This document shows, one piece after another, positions 52,486 to 62,879 of a DNA stretch of 64,000 bases (positions within the stretch are counted from its first letter, which is position 1; the number at the start of each line of letters is the position of its first letter). The notes under the pieces were generated by a model. That model worked only from the letters and a program-made list of their open reading frames with translations. It was not told the origin of the DNA and ran no database searches. This DNA comes from Cristatella mucedo (Eukaryota; Bryozoa; Phylactolaemata; Cristatellidae), in the NCBI GenBank assembly GCA_009760855.2, contig WPIO01000021.1:4697501-4761500 (forward strand), read 5' to 3'. The position numbers were made by a program, and so were the translations under genes.

Positions 52486-52803
52486 TATGCGCGTGATCGC
52501 TAGCAAGTACGTTTCGGCAACTTTTGCTGCGATACGTGTCACGATAGCCCGCGAGGTCCGGCTCACGACTCCGTAGCGTGACCGCGGACTCATCGCAGGC
52601 CTCAGGTAGCGGAAAGAAAAAGAAGCGGATGCTAGCGGGGATATGTCCCACCGCCGGCTCATCGCACCGCTATAACCGGCGTGAGTTTGTACTTTACTTT
52701 CCGGTCACCTGTCATAGCTTACTTAGCCCAGCCAGCGCCCAGAGGCGACCCAGCACTTTCCGTGGGCTCCGGACCAGCGTCTGGCGAGGCCATGGGCGCC
52801 ATC

Positions 52804-52815
52804 TTATATAAATAG
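52804..52815 (+). promoter_or_regulatory. TATA-like element
   Basis: TTATATAAATAG in an otherwise GC-rich context, about 45-50 bases upstream of the candidate exon at 52857. It could be a core promoter of that transcript. Confidence 0.3.
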
Positions 52816-52856
52816 CCGCTCGTAACGGGTAGGCCGCAGATTGTTTCAATTGCCAG

Positions 52857-53089
52857 ACGCGCCCGAATAGGCTGCACAATGTGGCGATTGAGCGGCTCAA
52901 TGCAGACCAACGAGGCGCGCAACGGTGCGTGCTCCAGCAGCTCCGGGTCGAGAAGAGCACGCCGAGGCAGCGCCGGGCGGCAGCCACGAAACAGACCTGC
53001 GGCCACATCTCGCGAACCGGCGGCTCGCGAGCGCGCCGCTCAGATCACCCAGTCGCTGCTTTCTACGACGACCCTCTTAATCAGCCGAG
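52857..53089 (+). CDS. Candidate exon, unrecognised protein
   Basis: Open frame between a CAG at 52854-52856 (after 'gattgtttcaattgc') and a GTAAAT donor. It reads TRPNRLHNVAIERLNADQRG, then QQLRVEKSTPRQRRAA and ends AAFYDDPLNQP plus two bases. That phase joins without a stop to an acceptor at 56467 that leads straight into the MSDKEEDSS protein. No domain is recognised. The join is inference; the frame could also be chance in GC-rich DNA. Confidence 0.3.
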
Positions 53090-53124
53090 GTAAATCCAGA
53101 GCGACAGCAGAGACTTGACAGTGA

Positions 53125-53395
53125 ATGAGTGAGTGCGAGTGAGTGAGTGAAGGAGTGAGTGAGCTAGGGACACAGGAAAGGCGAGAGAGTGTGTGAGAGA
53201 GAGAGTTTGAGAGTGAGAGAGGGAGTGAGAGAGGGAGAAAGAGTGTGAGAGAGTGTGTGAGAGAGAGAGATAGCGGGGCAAACAGTGACGAAGAGAGACG
53301 GCAAGGGAGATGGATGTCGAGACTAAATGAGAGAGGGAAAGAGAGACAGAGAGCTATAAAAAGCGGCTGGGAAAGAAGAAGAAAAATGAGTGCGA

Positions 53396-53452
<57 letters not shown>

Positions 53453-53490
53453 GGTGGAAAAATGAGAGAGATAGAAGCAGAGAGTATTAG
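53125..53490. repeat. (GA)n microsatellite and purine-rich tract
   Basis: (GA) about 26 units at 53399-53450 within a broader GA/GAGT-rich tract. Confidence 0.95.
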
Positions 53491-53829
53491 ACTGGGTGGC
53501 ATAAAGAGCGAGAGAACATTAGAAGGTATGCAAATTGATGTAACCGTAATAAGGTTGCACTGATTTCCTTTCGTTCAATTTGTATTGATCGTTCCCGCGT
53601 ATAGTGCTTGAGCCAGGGGGCAGGGTTCATTCCCTCGCCTTAGCGGGACAGTGACCAGGGCCGCCCCTCTACGTACGGATCAGGACATAGGCGATGTCAA
53701 ATTGTCTCCGTGGGAGAATGTAGGGCGAACCGAAAGATCGGCCCTGAGATTCCGACGTTGGATTCCGTTGCCATCGCATGCTCGCGGCATTGAGCACTAA
53801 GCTGCCCCATCCTCACTCTCGATCGCATT

Positions 53830-53935
53830 ACAAATGCTACATTTTTCCGTACAGCATATGCAACGTACCTAGAAGTAGATTATGTTTTCATAGGGCACTA
53901 CACAACTGTATTATTTTTATTACTACTCAGCGTAA
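53830..53935 (+). mobile_element. LINE 3' tail fragment
   Basis: Diverged 'gcaacgtacctagaagtaga...catagggcac' tail with an ATT-rich end. Only the last 100 bases of a LINE. Confidence 0.5.
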
Positions 53936-54134
53936 AGCGAGCGCTCCTTTCGGTCGGCGTCGGGCAGCCCGGAACCGCCTAGCCGACGTGCCTCAAGCGA
54001 GCGCTAGCCGACGTAGCAGTGGCACCGAGTTCAGGTGCACACGCGGCAGTAACTGCGATTGCATCTCAGGACGCTGCGAGAGAGACTCGACTTCGCTCTT
54101 TCCACCTGCGTAGGTCTGTACGTCAGGGGCTGCA

Positions 54135-54423
<289 letters not shown>

Positions 54424-54429
54424 AGTACT

Positions 54430-55685
54430 TGTAGCCAAGCCCATCTAGTTTGGGCTTGCCAGCTCACTTACCAACTTGGATCCTCTTAGGTTGAGCCTTA
54501 CCGACGAGAACCTAATCAGAAGTCTCCCTGCGAGTGCATTTCATTTTTTTGTGCATCAAAAGCTCCCTATCAATGCCTGCGGTCTAGCTCACGCGTAGCC
54601 TAACGTTCCAAAGTGGCCGCAGTTTCGCAAACCGGGGCGGCCGAGTAGCCAGCCGGTGGCCCTTTCATTCTGCACATCTAAATCGCTCATTAGACGACAA
54701 TGGCAGGCTGGCGGTGAGCTTGTAGAGGCGTTCCTGCTATTGCAAAGCACATTGAATAGGGTGCACTGGAGATTTATTTGGAGCGGTCCCTCTCGGCTAC
54801 CCGTTAAGCGGGGAGTTCTTGCCGCCTGAGCTGCGCTACCCCAGATGGATAGGGCGGTTTCGAAGGCGAATTCCTCGGCCCCGCTGTTCCGCGCCTGTCT
54901 CGGCCACGCCCCCTGCGACTCTCTCTAACCTACCTCGGTTGCTGGCGAGAGTACGTCATCTAACTTCGCGCCACCAACCCACGCTGTTTCCACTAATTTA
55001 CCACTCCGTGCTTTGTTTTGTTTGTGCGTTGCTTGCCAACGAAAGCGGACAAAATGGCTGTGTAATAAAAATTTCCCCTAAACTTTTCCAAACCACCTCT
55101 GAGGTACCGGAACTCTAAATGTTGACAAGCCCAATCAGAGCGTTAGCATGCGAGCTTATTGCTTGTCCTTGGCGTTTGATAATCTCTTATATGATCCCTG
55201 TCAACCTCGGCTCGTGACTACTACGTCCTGGGGAGGCGGTAAAACTGAGCGGTTAGACAACCTTTGCCCATGTTGAAAAGAACGCTAATCAATAAATTGG
55301 GCTTACAAGAAGACGGACGTAGATAATCTAGTAGTGTGCTAGCATGCCACTTGAGTGGGCTAAGGAACGATAGAGCGATTAGGAAGTAACAACAACAGCA
55401 GCTCGTGCAAATTGAACTGTTAGACCGACCACTGAAAGCCAGAACTTATGCCAAATTGCGAATTAGCTAAATGTAATGGAATGAACGGCTGCCGGGTAAG
55501 AACTCAATTCAATGGCCCGCGAACCTGCGATTAAAAAAGTACAGCATGGCGAGCGGGCAGTTCAGTCATAACCCTCCAGACCATAGCGATTGTGCAGGCT
55601 TTGCTGCCAGCAGCCAGTTGAATTACATCGTCAAGTTTCAATCTGGATTCTCTTATTTACGTGCACCCGACGAGAGAGAAGAGGG
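54430..55685. other. Spacer, no gene recognised
   Basis: A 99-codon frame at 54819-55118 lies in moderately GC-rich sequence without a recognisable domain. Confidence 0.3.
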
Positions 55686-55691
55686 ACGGAG

Positions 55692-55693
<2 letters not shown>

Positions 55694-55775
<82 letters not shown>
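55694..55775. repeat. (GA)n microsatellite
   Basis: About 41 GA units. Confidence 0.97.
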
Positions 55776-55779
<4 letters not shown>

Positions 55780-55884
55780 CATCTTGGCGCAGAGTATAGG
55801 GTTTAAATCCATGTTGTACAGAAAATACTGGAGATGCTCCCAGCTCTTTGGCTTCATTCTTCTCCAGTGTCTTTCGTCGTCATC

Positions 55885-55964
55885 ATCTCTCTCTATCTCT
55901 CACTCTCACTCCCTCTCTCTCTCTCTCACTCTCACTCCCTCTCTCTCCCTCTCTCTCCTTCTCT

Positions 55965-56032
<68 letters not shown>
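55885..56032. repeat. (CT)n microsatellite
   Basis: CT-rich tract with about 34 uninterrupted CT units at 55968-56031. Confidence 0.95.
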
Positions 56033-56034
<2 letters not shown>

Positions 56035-56468
56035 ATACGTCTGTCTGAGTGTCTCTGAGTTGTTTAGTCAATTGACACTTGCCTTTAAACATACGGTCCA
56101 CCGTGCCAATGCGGTACTTGGGAAACTATGTTGAGGTAAAGTATCTGAGGCAAAACATCTCGTAAATAAGCAAATAGTTTACCGTCCTTTTATATTCTGT
56201 AAAGCCCTTTTTTATAACCCACTAAATTAAGTAGTAAGTAATCGGGGTTTCTGAATAGTCACGTAGCGAACTAGTACTGATGAAAAACAAGTTGAATTAT
56301 TTTAAGCTCTGATGACAAAAGATTTTCAAGTAGTTCAGGCGTCTAATAAAATGCTCACGCTTCTTCGATTCCCTCAACTTACGCACGTGTATCAAGCTCC
56401 ATTAGATTGAGCTTCTTCCACATTCTCTTGCAGGATGTCCAGCTAGCTTTTCCTTGCGCTTTCAAAGG

Positions 56469-57260
56469 ATGTCGGACAAAGAAGAAGACAGCTCAATTGA
56501 CATTGGCCGGAATCTCACCAACTGTTTTTTCATCGGCGAGGAAGGTTTGTCAGGCCTCCGCGGCAGAACGAGACTCAGCAATGCCGAGCACCTGTCGCAT
56601 AGAGGCATCGTGCCGGAAACGAGGCTAAAGAAAGCTCTGCTGCACGACAACGCCGGAGACGAAAGGCGCCTGAGCAGAGATCTCGAGAAGCTCAGCGCTC
56701 ACCGCAGGAGGGCGCTCTTCAGCAACGTCCGCAGCTCGAGAGCCTTTCAGGCCAGTCAGCATCGCAAGAAGGAGACGTGGAAACGCGAAGATCGCGACCG
56801 CCTGGCCAGGATCAACATTCCCGTCCTGCGAGCGGCGGCGCAGCCGAAGCCGCAGCCGGCGCTGCCGCGGAGCGGCAAGAGCTCGCAGGACGACTCCGAG
56901 CGGCGGCGCTCGCACGACGCTGGCGCGCTAGCGAGCGTGGAGCGCATGTACACGTCGCCGTGCTACTCGGGACGCCCGAGGCTGTACGTTCCGATTCTGC
57001 CAGTCATGGTCTTGCGCTCGGACAGCATCGAGATAGTGCGACACCGCGAGCAGACGTTCGTGTCGAGAATGCCGTCGATCGTCACCGTGCCGTCGCAGCG
57101 ACTGAACAGCTACGATCGCTACCGCGGGAAGAAATACCTCGAGTGCGGCGAGGCGGCTCGCGACGAGCGATTCGTAGCCTTGACCCAGTCGCTCTCGGTC
57201 ACGGACGGCCGTCAGGCCGCACTCGACCGCCTGCTCGCCAGATCCAAAACCGTAGCATGA
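56469..57260 (+). CDS. Unrecognised basic protein, 263 residues
   Basis: A clean GC-rich frame from the ATG at 56469 to a TGA at 57258-57260. The N-terminus is acidic (MSDKEEDSSID). The middle is Arg/Lys-rich with RRALFSNVRSSRAFQASQ, HRKKETWKREDRDRLARI and a Pro/Ala/Ser stretch. The C-terminal 110 residues look folded (YTSPCYSGRPRLYVPILP, then SYDRYRGKKYLECGE, ALTQSLSVTDGRQ). No signal peptide or membrane segment. I do not recognise the family. Two acceptor-like sites precede it (CTCTTGCAG ending 56433, TTTCAAAG ending 56467); the first would leave a short uORF, the second joins in phase to the candidate exon at 52857-53089. Codon use and base composition match the other genes of the window. 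A polyadenylation signal lies at 57634. Confidence 0.75.
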   Translation: MSDKEEDSSIDIGRNLTNCFFIGEEGLSGLRGRTRLSNAEHLSHRGIVPETRLKKALLHDNAGDERRLSRDLEKLSAHRRRALFSNVRSSRAFQASQHRKKETWKREDRDRLARINIPVLRAAAQPKPQPALPRSGKSSQDDSERRRSHDAGALASVERMYTSPCYSGRPRLYVPILPVMVLRSDSIEIVRHREQTFVSRMPSIVTVPSQRLNSYDRYRGKKYLECGEAARDERFVALTQSLSVTDGRQAALDRLLARSKTVA

Positions 57261-57633
57261 CCGTGAACGGACGCCGCCATTGACCTCGAGCTTGCCGCGA
57301 GCATGGGAGCTTTGAATTTTAACGACGGAGTTCAGGCGAGACGGGGAGCGAGCGAGCGAGAGGTAGACATCTTTGATGAGACAGCCGCCGCAGCATCGAG
57401 CCCTCGACATCGGTCCGCGACGACGTCGTAGAGGCCAGAAGAAGAAGTTCTGGTGAAGGCGCCGAACGTTGCGTGACGCGGCGTCCGAGCTAACAGTGCT
57501 CTCGTCGTGTGTAACCCCAACCCCAACTTACGGCATGTGCAAAACTGTTAGTTAAAATATTAGTTAAAGCAAGTGTTTTTGTTAACGATTCGCACGACAC
57601 TCGTTACGTTGCGCCCTGAGCGAAGGTACTAAC

Positions 57634-57639
57634 AATAAA
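57634..57639 (+). terminator. Polyadenylation signal AATAAA
   Basis: Canonical hexamer 374 bases after the stop of the 263-residue protein, followed by a T-rich stretch. Confidence 0.55.
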
Positions 57640-57659
57640 CCAAACGTTTTTTTTGTATT

Positions 57660-58560
57660 CAATTCAGGGCACCACTACTCCGCTGGCTACAGCTTCGCTT
57701 GAATTTAGTTTGAAAAAGACGTGTGCGGCGTGTGCGGCACTTCATGCAAAAGAGGCAACAGATTTCATTCAAGAAGCTCAAAAGCGAGTTCCACGCTCTT
57801 TCACTTCCACTTTCACTTTCACTTTCCCTTGCAGCACACTTTTCTCACCGCCCGCGTGAGCTGAATCCTTTCAGGTCCAATCCTGCGCTCGGTTTTCCAT
57901 TTGCCTTGTTAAGAAAAAACACGCATCGTCGGAGCGTGCGTGATGCGCAGCAGAAGCAGGAGCAGGAGTTCTGAAAAAATGTTCATGTCGGAACTAATAA
58001 TGCGCCTATCTATCAAACGACGCACTGTCCGTAAAACCTGTCGGTCTCTACGTCCGTCAAACCGGAGCACTTTATGAAGCCGCACTGCATTACTGCGGTC
58101 ATAGAGTAAGCCAAGTCTTGCAAACGAGTTCGCAATTTCTGTAGCTTAGCTTCACTTGGTGAGTCACTATGAGTCGATGGCCTGTGCTGAGATGCACTGG
58201 CCGAAGCCAGTTTCCTTTGATAAGGTAACCAAATCTCCTTCACGACGACGTCTTTTTCCACGCCGTGACTCCGTCGCATTAGCTGCTAATCCGTATCGTC
58301 CTCTCCATGGAGCTTTCCATCTTCGAGTTCATTTACACGGTCACTCACCAGAGTCACCCGGGCTCAATGAAGCCATCGCGAACCCGGTGAACCGCTTCTC
58401 CAGGGGTGTGTCAGTCCCTTTATGACCACCAACCCGTTATGTCCGTTAGGCAGACGCCGCACGAGAAGTGGGCAAATGTCGATGACAAGAGTTCAATACT
58501 GCACCGCCGACACGGCGACTACAGGTCTACTGACTATTCGCAGCAAGTTGAGGGACGAGA
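57660..58560. other. Spacer with unassigned open frames
   Basis: Overlapping frames of 60-90 codons on both strands. The - strand frame 58279-58013 (MRRSHGVEKDVVVKE...) starts with ATG and contains a plausible helix (KLQKLRTRLQDLAYSM), but nothing identifies it. Confidence 0.3.
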
Positions 58561-58566
58561 AGAGTT

Positions 58567-58748
58567 TGCATGCTGACCCTGTGCATGTCACCCCTAACCA
58601 TATTATTCATTTCGTTTGTTTTTCAAGCAGGATTTTACTCACCATTCAATTGCATTTCACTTTGCAGTAAATGTAAAGCGCCTAGAGAGAGATTGAGTTC
58701 TCTGAGGGCACTTTATCAAGTGAATTATTATTATTATTATTATTATTA
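58567..58748 (+). mobile_element. CR1/L2-like LINE, extremely 5'-truncated copy
   Basis: Only the last about 180 bases: 'tttgcatgctgaccctgtgc', 'catgtcacccctaacc', the hairpin and (ATT)n. Very similar to the younger copies, hence a recent, severely truncated insertion. Confidence 0.88.
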
Positions 58749-58799
58749 ATGCTGTCTTTTACTTGCTTCTGACAGCGGTAATAGTCGGGCCTACACTCA

Positions 58800-60308
58800 C
58801 TAGAAACAGCCTACCCTATATCGTCAAATGTACGCAACTTTCTTCGAGAGTCTTCCTTCTGCAATTCTTATCCAAGACACTGGAATAAGTAGCCGCCCAG
58901 CAACGATTGCATCAATTCATCAGATCTCTGTAGAAAGTTCTAATCAGCATTTAGAGCTGGCCGTTCCAAGGACACAGCTCTGCTTCGGATTTACAGCGAA
59001 CTTCTAAAAGATGCTGATCAGGGTATCAGGCCTCCATTTTTTCTCGATGCTCCTTGATTTATCAGCAGCATTGGAAACCGTCGACAGGATTGGAAGCTTT
59101 CTTCTGAAGCGCCGTGACTCGACCCGCCGGCCCAGTACTAAACTGCGTTAGATCCAACCTCAGTGAGAGATATGTCAGAGTGTAGATGCTAATGGCTGTA
59201 AGCCATCTATGGAGTTCCAAAAGTGCCGGGTCGTACCTCAGGTTTCGGTCTCAGGGCCCTCATCTTTTCGCTATCCATACTCTCCCTCTGGCAAATGTGA
59301 TAACCAAACACGATCTTGACTTTCATTTCTAAGCCGATGACACCCAGCAGGTCTATCAATCCTTCGAACCATCAAAGCCTTGCTCCTCATCGACTTACTT
59401 GATTCGCACACATCCTGTATCGACAACTTTCGTGTTCGGATGGCTATTAACATACTAAAGCTTAACGATTGTAAGACTAATCTAATTATAGACAAACTTC
59501 GGCGTCGCGTGAAATGTGGATAAATTAGCATCATTGGTTAAGCTAACATCACTTCGGTGACGTTTGCTCGTAATCTAGGCGTACTGTTTCAAAACGACTT
59601 GTCATCATGTGAATACATTTCCTTCACTGTCGTTGGCCTATTTTCAGTTAAGATAGATTTCCAAAGTCAAGACCTGCATAGATAAGAGACTGGCTGCCAA
59701 ACTAGTTCACGCTTGCGATGCACCTCGTCCGGATTACTGTACCATTCCTTCAATGCACTGGCTACCAGTCAAGAGACGGATTGACTTCAAGGTTTTGTCG
59801 CTCACTTTTAGGTCACTTCGTTCTTTGGCTCCAGCCTATCTCTCAGATATACTCCTCCACCAGACCACGCATCGTACCACCCGCTTTTTGGAATCCAACA
59901 GTTAACAAATACCTCGTACAAACCTTAACTCCTTTGGAGACCGTGCATTTAGTTCGTATGCTCCAAAAGCCTGAAACTCCCTTCCGACTTGCGTCAGAAC
60001 ATCCCTTGACTTGACCACATTAAAAAAGAACTTGAAAACACACCTATTTAGGGCAGCATTTAGTGGATCCCTTTGATTCGTCCTTCACGTGCTTATGCGT
60101 GCTGACACTGTGCATGCTGCCACTAACAACATTTGGATGCTGACCCTGTGCATGTCACCCCTAACCATGTTATTCATTTTGTTCGTATATCAAGCATGAT
60201 ATTACTCACCATTCAATTGCATTTCCCTTTGCATCAAATGTAAAGCGCCTAGTGAGAGATTGAGTTCGCTGAGGGCGCTTTATCAAGTGCATTGTTATTA
60301 CTATTATT
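58800..60308 (+). mobile_element. Composite LINE: old RT body joined to a young 3' end
   Basis: 58990-59750 is an old, broken reverse transcriptase (LLDLSAALETVD-like start, a PQVSVSGP segment in place of PQGSVLGP, and damaged YADD near 59335). At about 59754 it switches to nearly intact sequence of the main family (HWLPVKRRIDFKVLSLTFRS) and runs to the hairpin and (ATT)n at 60308. Confidence 0.75.
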
Positions 60309-60314
60309 ATTCAA

Positions 60315-61145
60315 TCCGGGATTTCCGGCCCGTGCCCTCCTTGGTCTGTGTGCTTCCCGGACCTTCACCGTTAGATTCGTCTCTCACTGGTGCGAAACTC
60401 GGCGGCTCCTCAATGGGGACAATGGCGCAGCTGCCACATCACCTGCCACTGCATATACTCTGCTGCCACTTCGGGGAGATTCTCGACAAAAGAGCAGCGG
60501 CTACGATTATCATTATTATATTCACCAAACAAGTGTTGTGCGAGCGAACCATGCGGCCATTTGACGTAACAATAATCTGAAGGGAAATAATGGCACAAGT
60601 TATCTGAATCAAACGTCTGGGTCAGCCTGCCAAAAACCATCACTAAATGTGTCATAAAAGAAAGAAATCTCTTATATTGCTCTAACAGTTTGGGTCGTTG
60701 ATGAGGTATCTCTTTTGAAATACTATGGTGGCAGGCTCACCTCCTGCTGCATATAAAATGCATATTGGAGGTTACTGTAATATTGATTATTGACTAATAC
60801 AGTGGCTCTCCGACATCGCTGATGTGTTACCGGTTGTTAACTAGCACCTGAAAGTAGCAGTCGGTTTTGTGGCAAGGTTTGTCTGGTGGCAGCGGTATAA
60901 TTTACTCGCCGCTTTCTAAAAATAACCTCTGTGTTTAACAGATTAAACAGTCTCGTTGATATTATTACGACAAGGCCTAAACGTAGGGAATTACGAGCAC
61001 GCACCTTACAATTTTCGAAGACCTCGGCTGATTAGTCAGCTTTAGAACTTTCAGATGTTGGAGATCAAGATATGACACGGGCACCACAAATGGTGTGAAA
61101 GCCGAGTGTACAAAATTTGAGACAGTGAATTAAAGGTAAAACAAA
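60315..61145. other. Spacer, no gene recognised
   Basis: Open frames of 80-106 codons at 60260-60655 are unrecognised. The rest is AT-rich. Confidence 0.3.
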
Positions 61146-61149
61146 TGCA

Positions 61150-62590
61150 TGCCTCTTGGATTAGCGATGTTTTGGAGAGATCAAACTGACCGTGTTTCGG
61201 ATTGCTGTTTCTGCATCACTAACGTGAAGGGCTTCAGCAAGAAGAATAAGCATACAATTCAATATCTATCTATTTCTACCTACCGTCAGCGATGAGAACT
61301 GAAAGCACATTGAGGAGGTGGGAGTTTCTGTTCCAACTGTTATACTTGACGATATATTGACTGAGAATGACTCGAGCTCAACTAAATGTGAACTTGATGA
61401 CATGTAATGTAAATTAATGAGTTTTTTTTGATGTTCCAACGCCTAAAATAATTCGAAATCTGATCTTGATGACTTAGTGAGAGTCCTTAAACTGCCCAAA
61501 GAGTCGGCTGAAGTCTTCATTTCTAGATTAAAAGAGAAAAATTTTCTTGCACCGGACATACATTTTCGTGGTAAAGACATCGTGAGATGGAATTTATTTC
61601 GTTCTTTTCAAGAAAGAATTCACTTGTCCGTTGCAGCAACGTCGAAGGTTGGGGTTATCAATTTGAGACTAAGTGCTACGATCCAAAACTTATCTGAGAC
61701 TCTTCGCTGATTCATCGAACCACAGTTTAAAGGGAGTTTTACTTCGCAGTGGAAACAAACTATCCTTTTTGCCGATTGCGCACTCTGAACAGCTGGAAGG
61801 AACTTACGGAACACGAAAATACTACCCGGTGAAATAAAATGGGATAGACACCGAGTGGCAGATATGCATGCGGCTGGCGGCTACACGACGCATCCGTGCC
61901 TTGCACGTCTGTGAGGCATTTTTGATCATGCCCTTCATAGGAAATCAAAATTCATAGGATTCGTAGTCTCGAGCTCGTGCTCTTCGTTACCGAAAGAAAG
62001 GCTGACCAGAGCAAACACATTTCGTGCCAGGTAGTGACAACGTCCGAGAGCCTCTACGTGTCGACAGCGAGAAACTGCTCCTTCCTCCCTTGCGCATGAG
62101 GGCTGGACAAATGACAAACTATTTTAAGGCTCTGAACCAAGACGGTGACATCTTTAAGTACTTACAAGAAAAGTTCCTCGAATTAACGAAGCAAATATAA
62201 AAGCTGACATTTTCTTTGGTCCAAAGATCAGAGAATTTTTCAAAAACAACCGACGGTTTAGATGCAAAAAATTGCTGAGCCAGAGCTGCAGGCAAGGAAT
62301 GGATTTTAAGTGCGTAGTAGAGAACTTTCTCGGCAATCAAGTCTGTTGACTACGAGCGAATAATTTAGAACACGATTTAACGCTACGTGGAACTGGGCAG
62401 CAAAATAAGTGTTACGATACATTTTCCAAACTCTCGCCTTGCCTAATTCTCATCAAATGTAAGAGCATTCATCGAGGAACAGTGTGAGAGGTTCTAGCAG
62501 GAGACGTGTGAAGTGGAGCGTAGATATCAAGGCCGTTGAGATGCTAACATGATGGCCGATGATATACTGTTGGCGCCTGAGGCTCAGCTG
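61150..62590 (+). pseudogene. Decayed copy of a multi-copy invertebrate protein family
   Basis: Scattered + strand segments in several frames, in a consistent order: DRVSDCCFC and TNVKGFSKKNKH (about 61187-61255), DLVRVLKLPKESAEV and SRLKEKNFLAP (61460-61555), SLKGVLLRSGNK and PIAHSEQLEGTY (61710-61810), EQTHFVPGSDNV (about 62007-62042), INEANIKADIFFGPKIREFF (62180-62240), FKCVVENFLGNQ (about 62305-62340), RRYQGR and NMMAD (62520-62560). From memory this series is characteristic of a family of uncharacterised proteins present in many near-identical copies in some cnidarian and arthropod genomes; its origin (mobile or host) is not known to me. Numerous stops and frameshifts show that this copy is dead. 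Confidence 0.55.
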
Positions 62591-62678
62591 CTGAGCATAG
62601 CAGAAAGTCAAGAAAGAGCTTAAAAGCATTAAAAGCTAAATGAAGGAAGACTGTGTTTAAACTGTACATTATCTACAT

Positions 62679-62865
62679 CAACGGTTCTCAACCTTCCTAA
62701 TGCCGCGACCCTTTAATACAGTTCCTCGTGTTGTGGCCACCCCAACCATAAAGTCATTGTGTGCGAAATGTGGAAATGCGTGCTTTCCGATGGTCTTAGG
62801 CCACCCCTGTGAAAGGGGCGTTCGACCCCCAGATGGGGTTGCGACCCACAGGTTGAGAACCGCTG
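62679..62865. mobile_element. SPIN-like non-autonomous hAT element, second copy
   Basis: Begins CAACGGTTCTCAACCTTCC and ends AGGTTGAGAACCGCTG, a good inverted pair. The body contains 'tacagttcctcgtgttgtgg' and 'ttccgatggtcttaggcc'. Flanks ATCTACAT (62671-62678) and ATCTAAAT (62866-62873) form a 7/8 target duplication. About 11 bases shorter than the copy at 50621 and without its extra hairpin. Confidence 0.87.
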
Positions 62866-62879
62866 ATCTAAATGGTATT

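Larger units (their letters stand above)
51895..52855. other. GC-rich spacer with a perfect hairpin and a TATA-like site; possible undetected exons
   Basis: Open frames at 51953-52273 and 52578-52811 lie in GC-rich sequence and could be exonic, but I recognise no domain. A donor-like GTGAGT follows 52680. The hairpin is at 52441-52485. Confidence 0.3.

Noticed and set aside
52578-52811. 77-codon frame with a Lys-rich segment as a coding exon
   Set aside because: Its possible donor phase (about 52680) produces a stop when joined to the next candidate exon, and no domain is visible.
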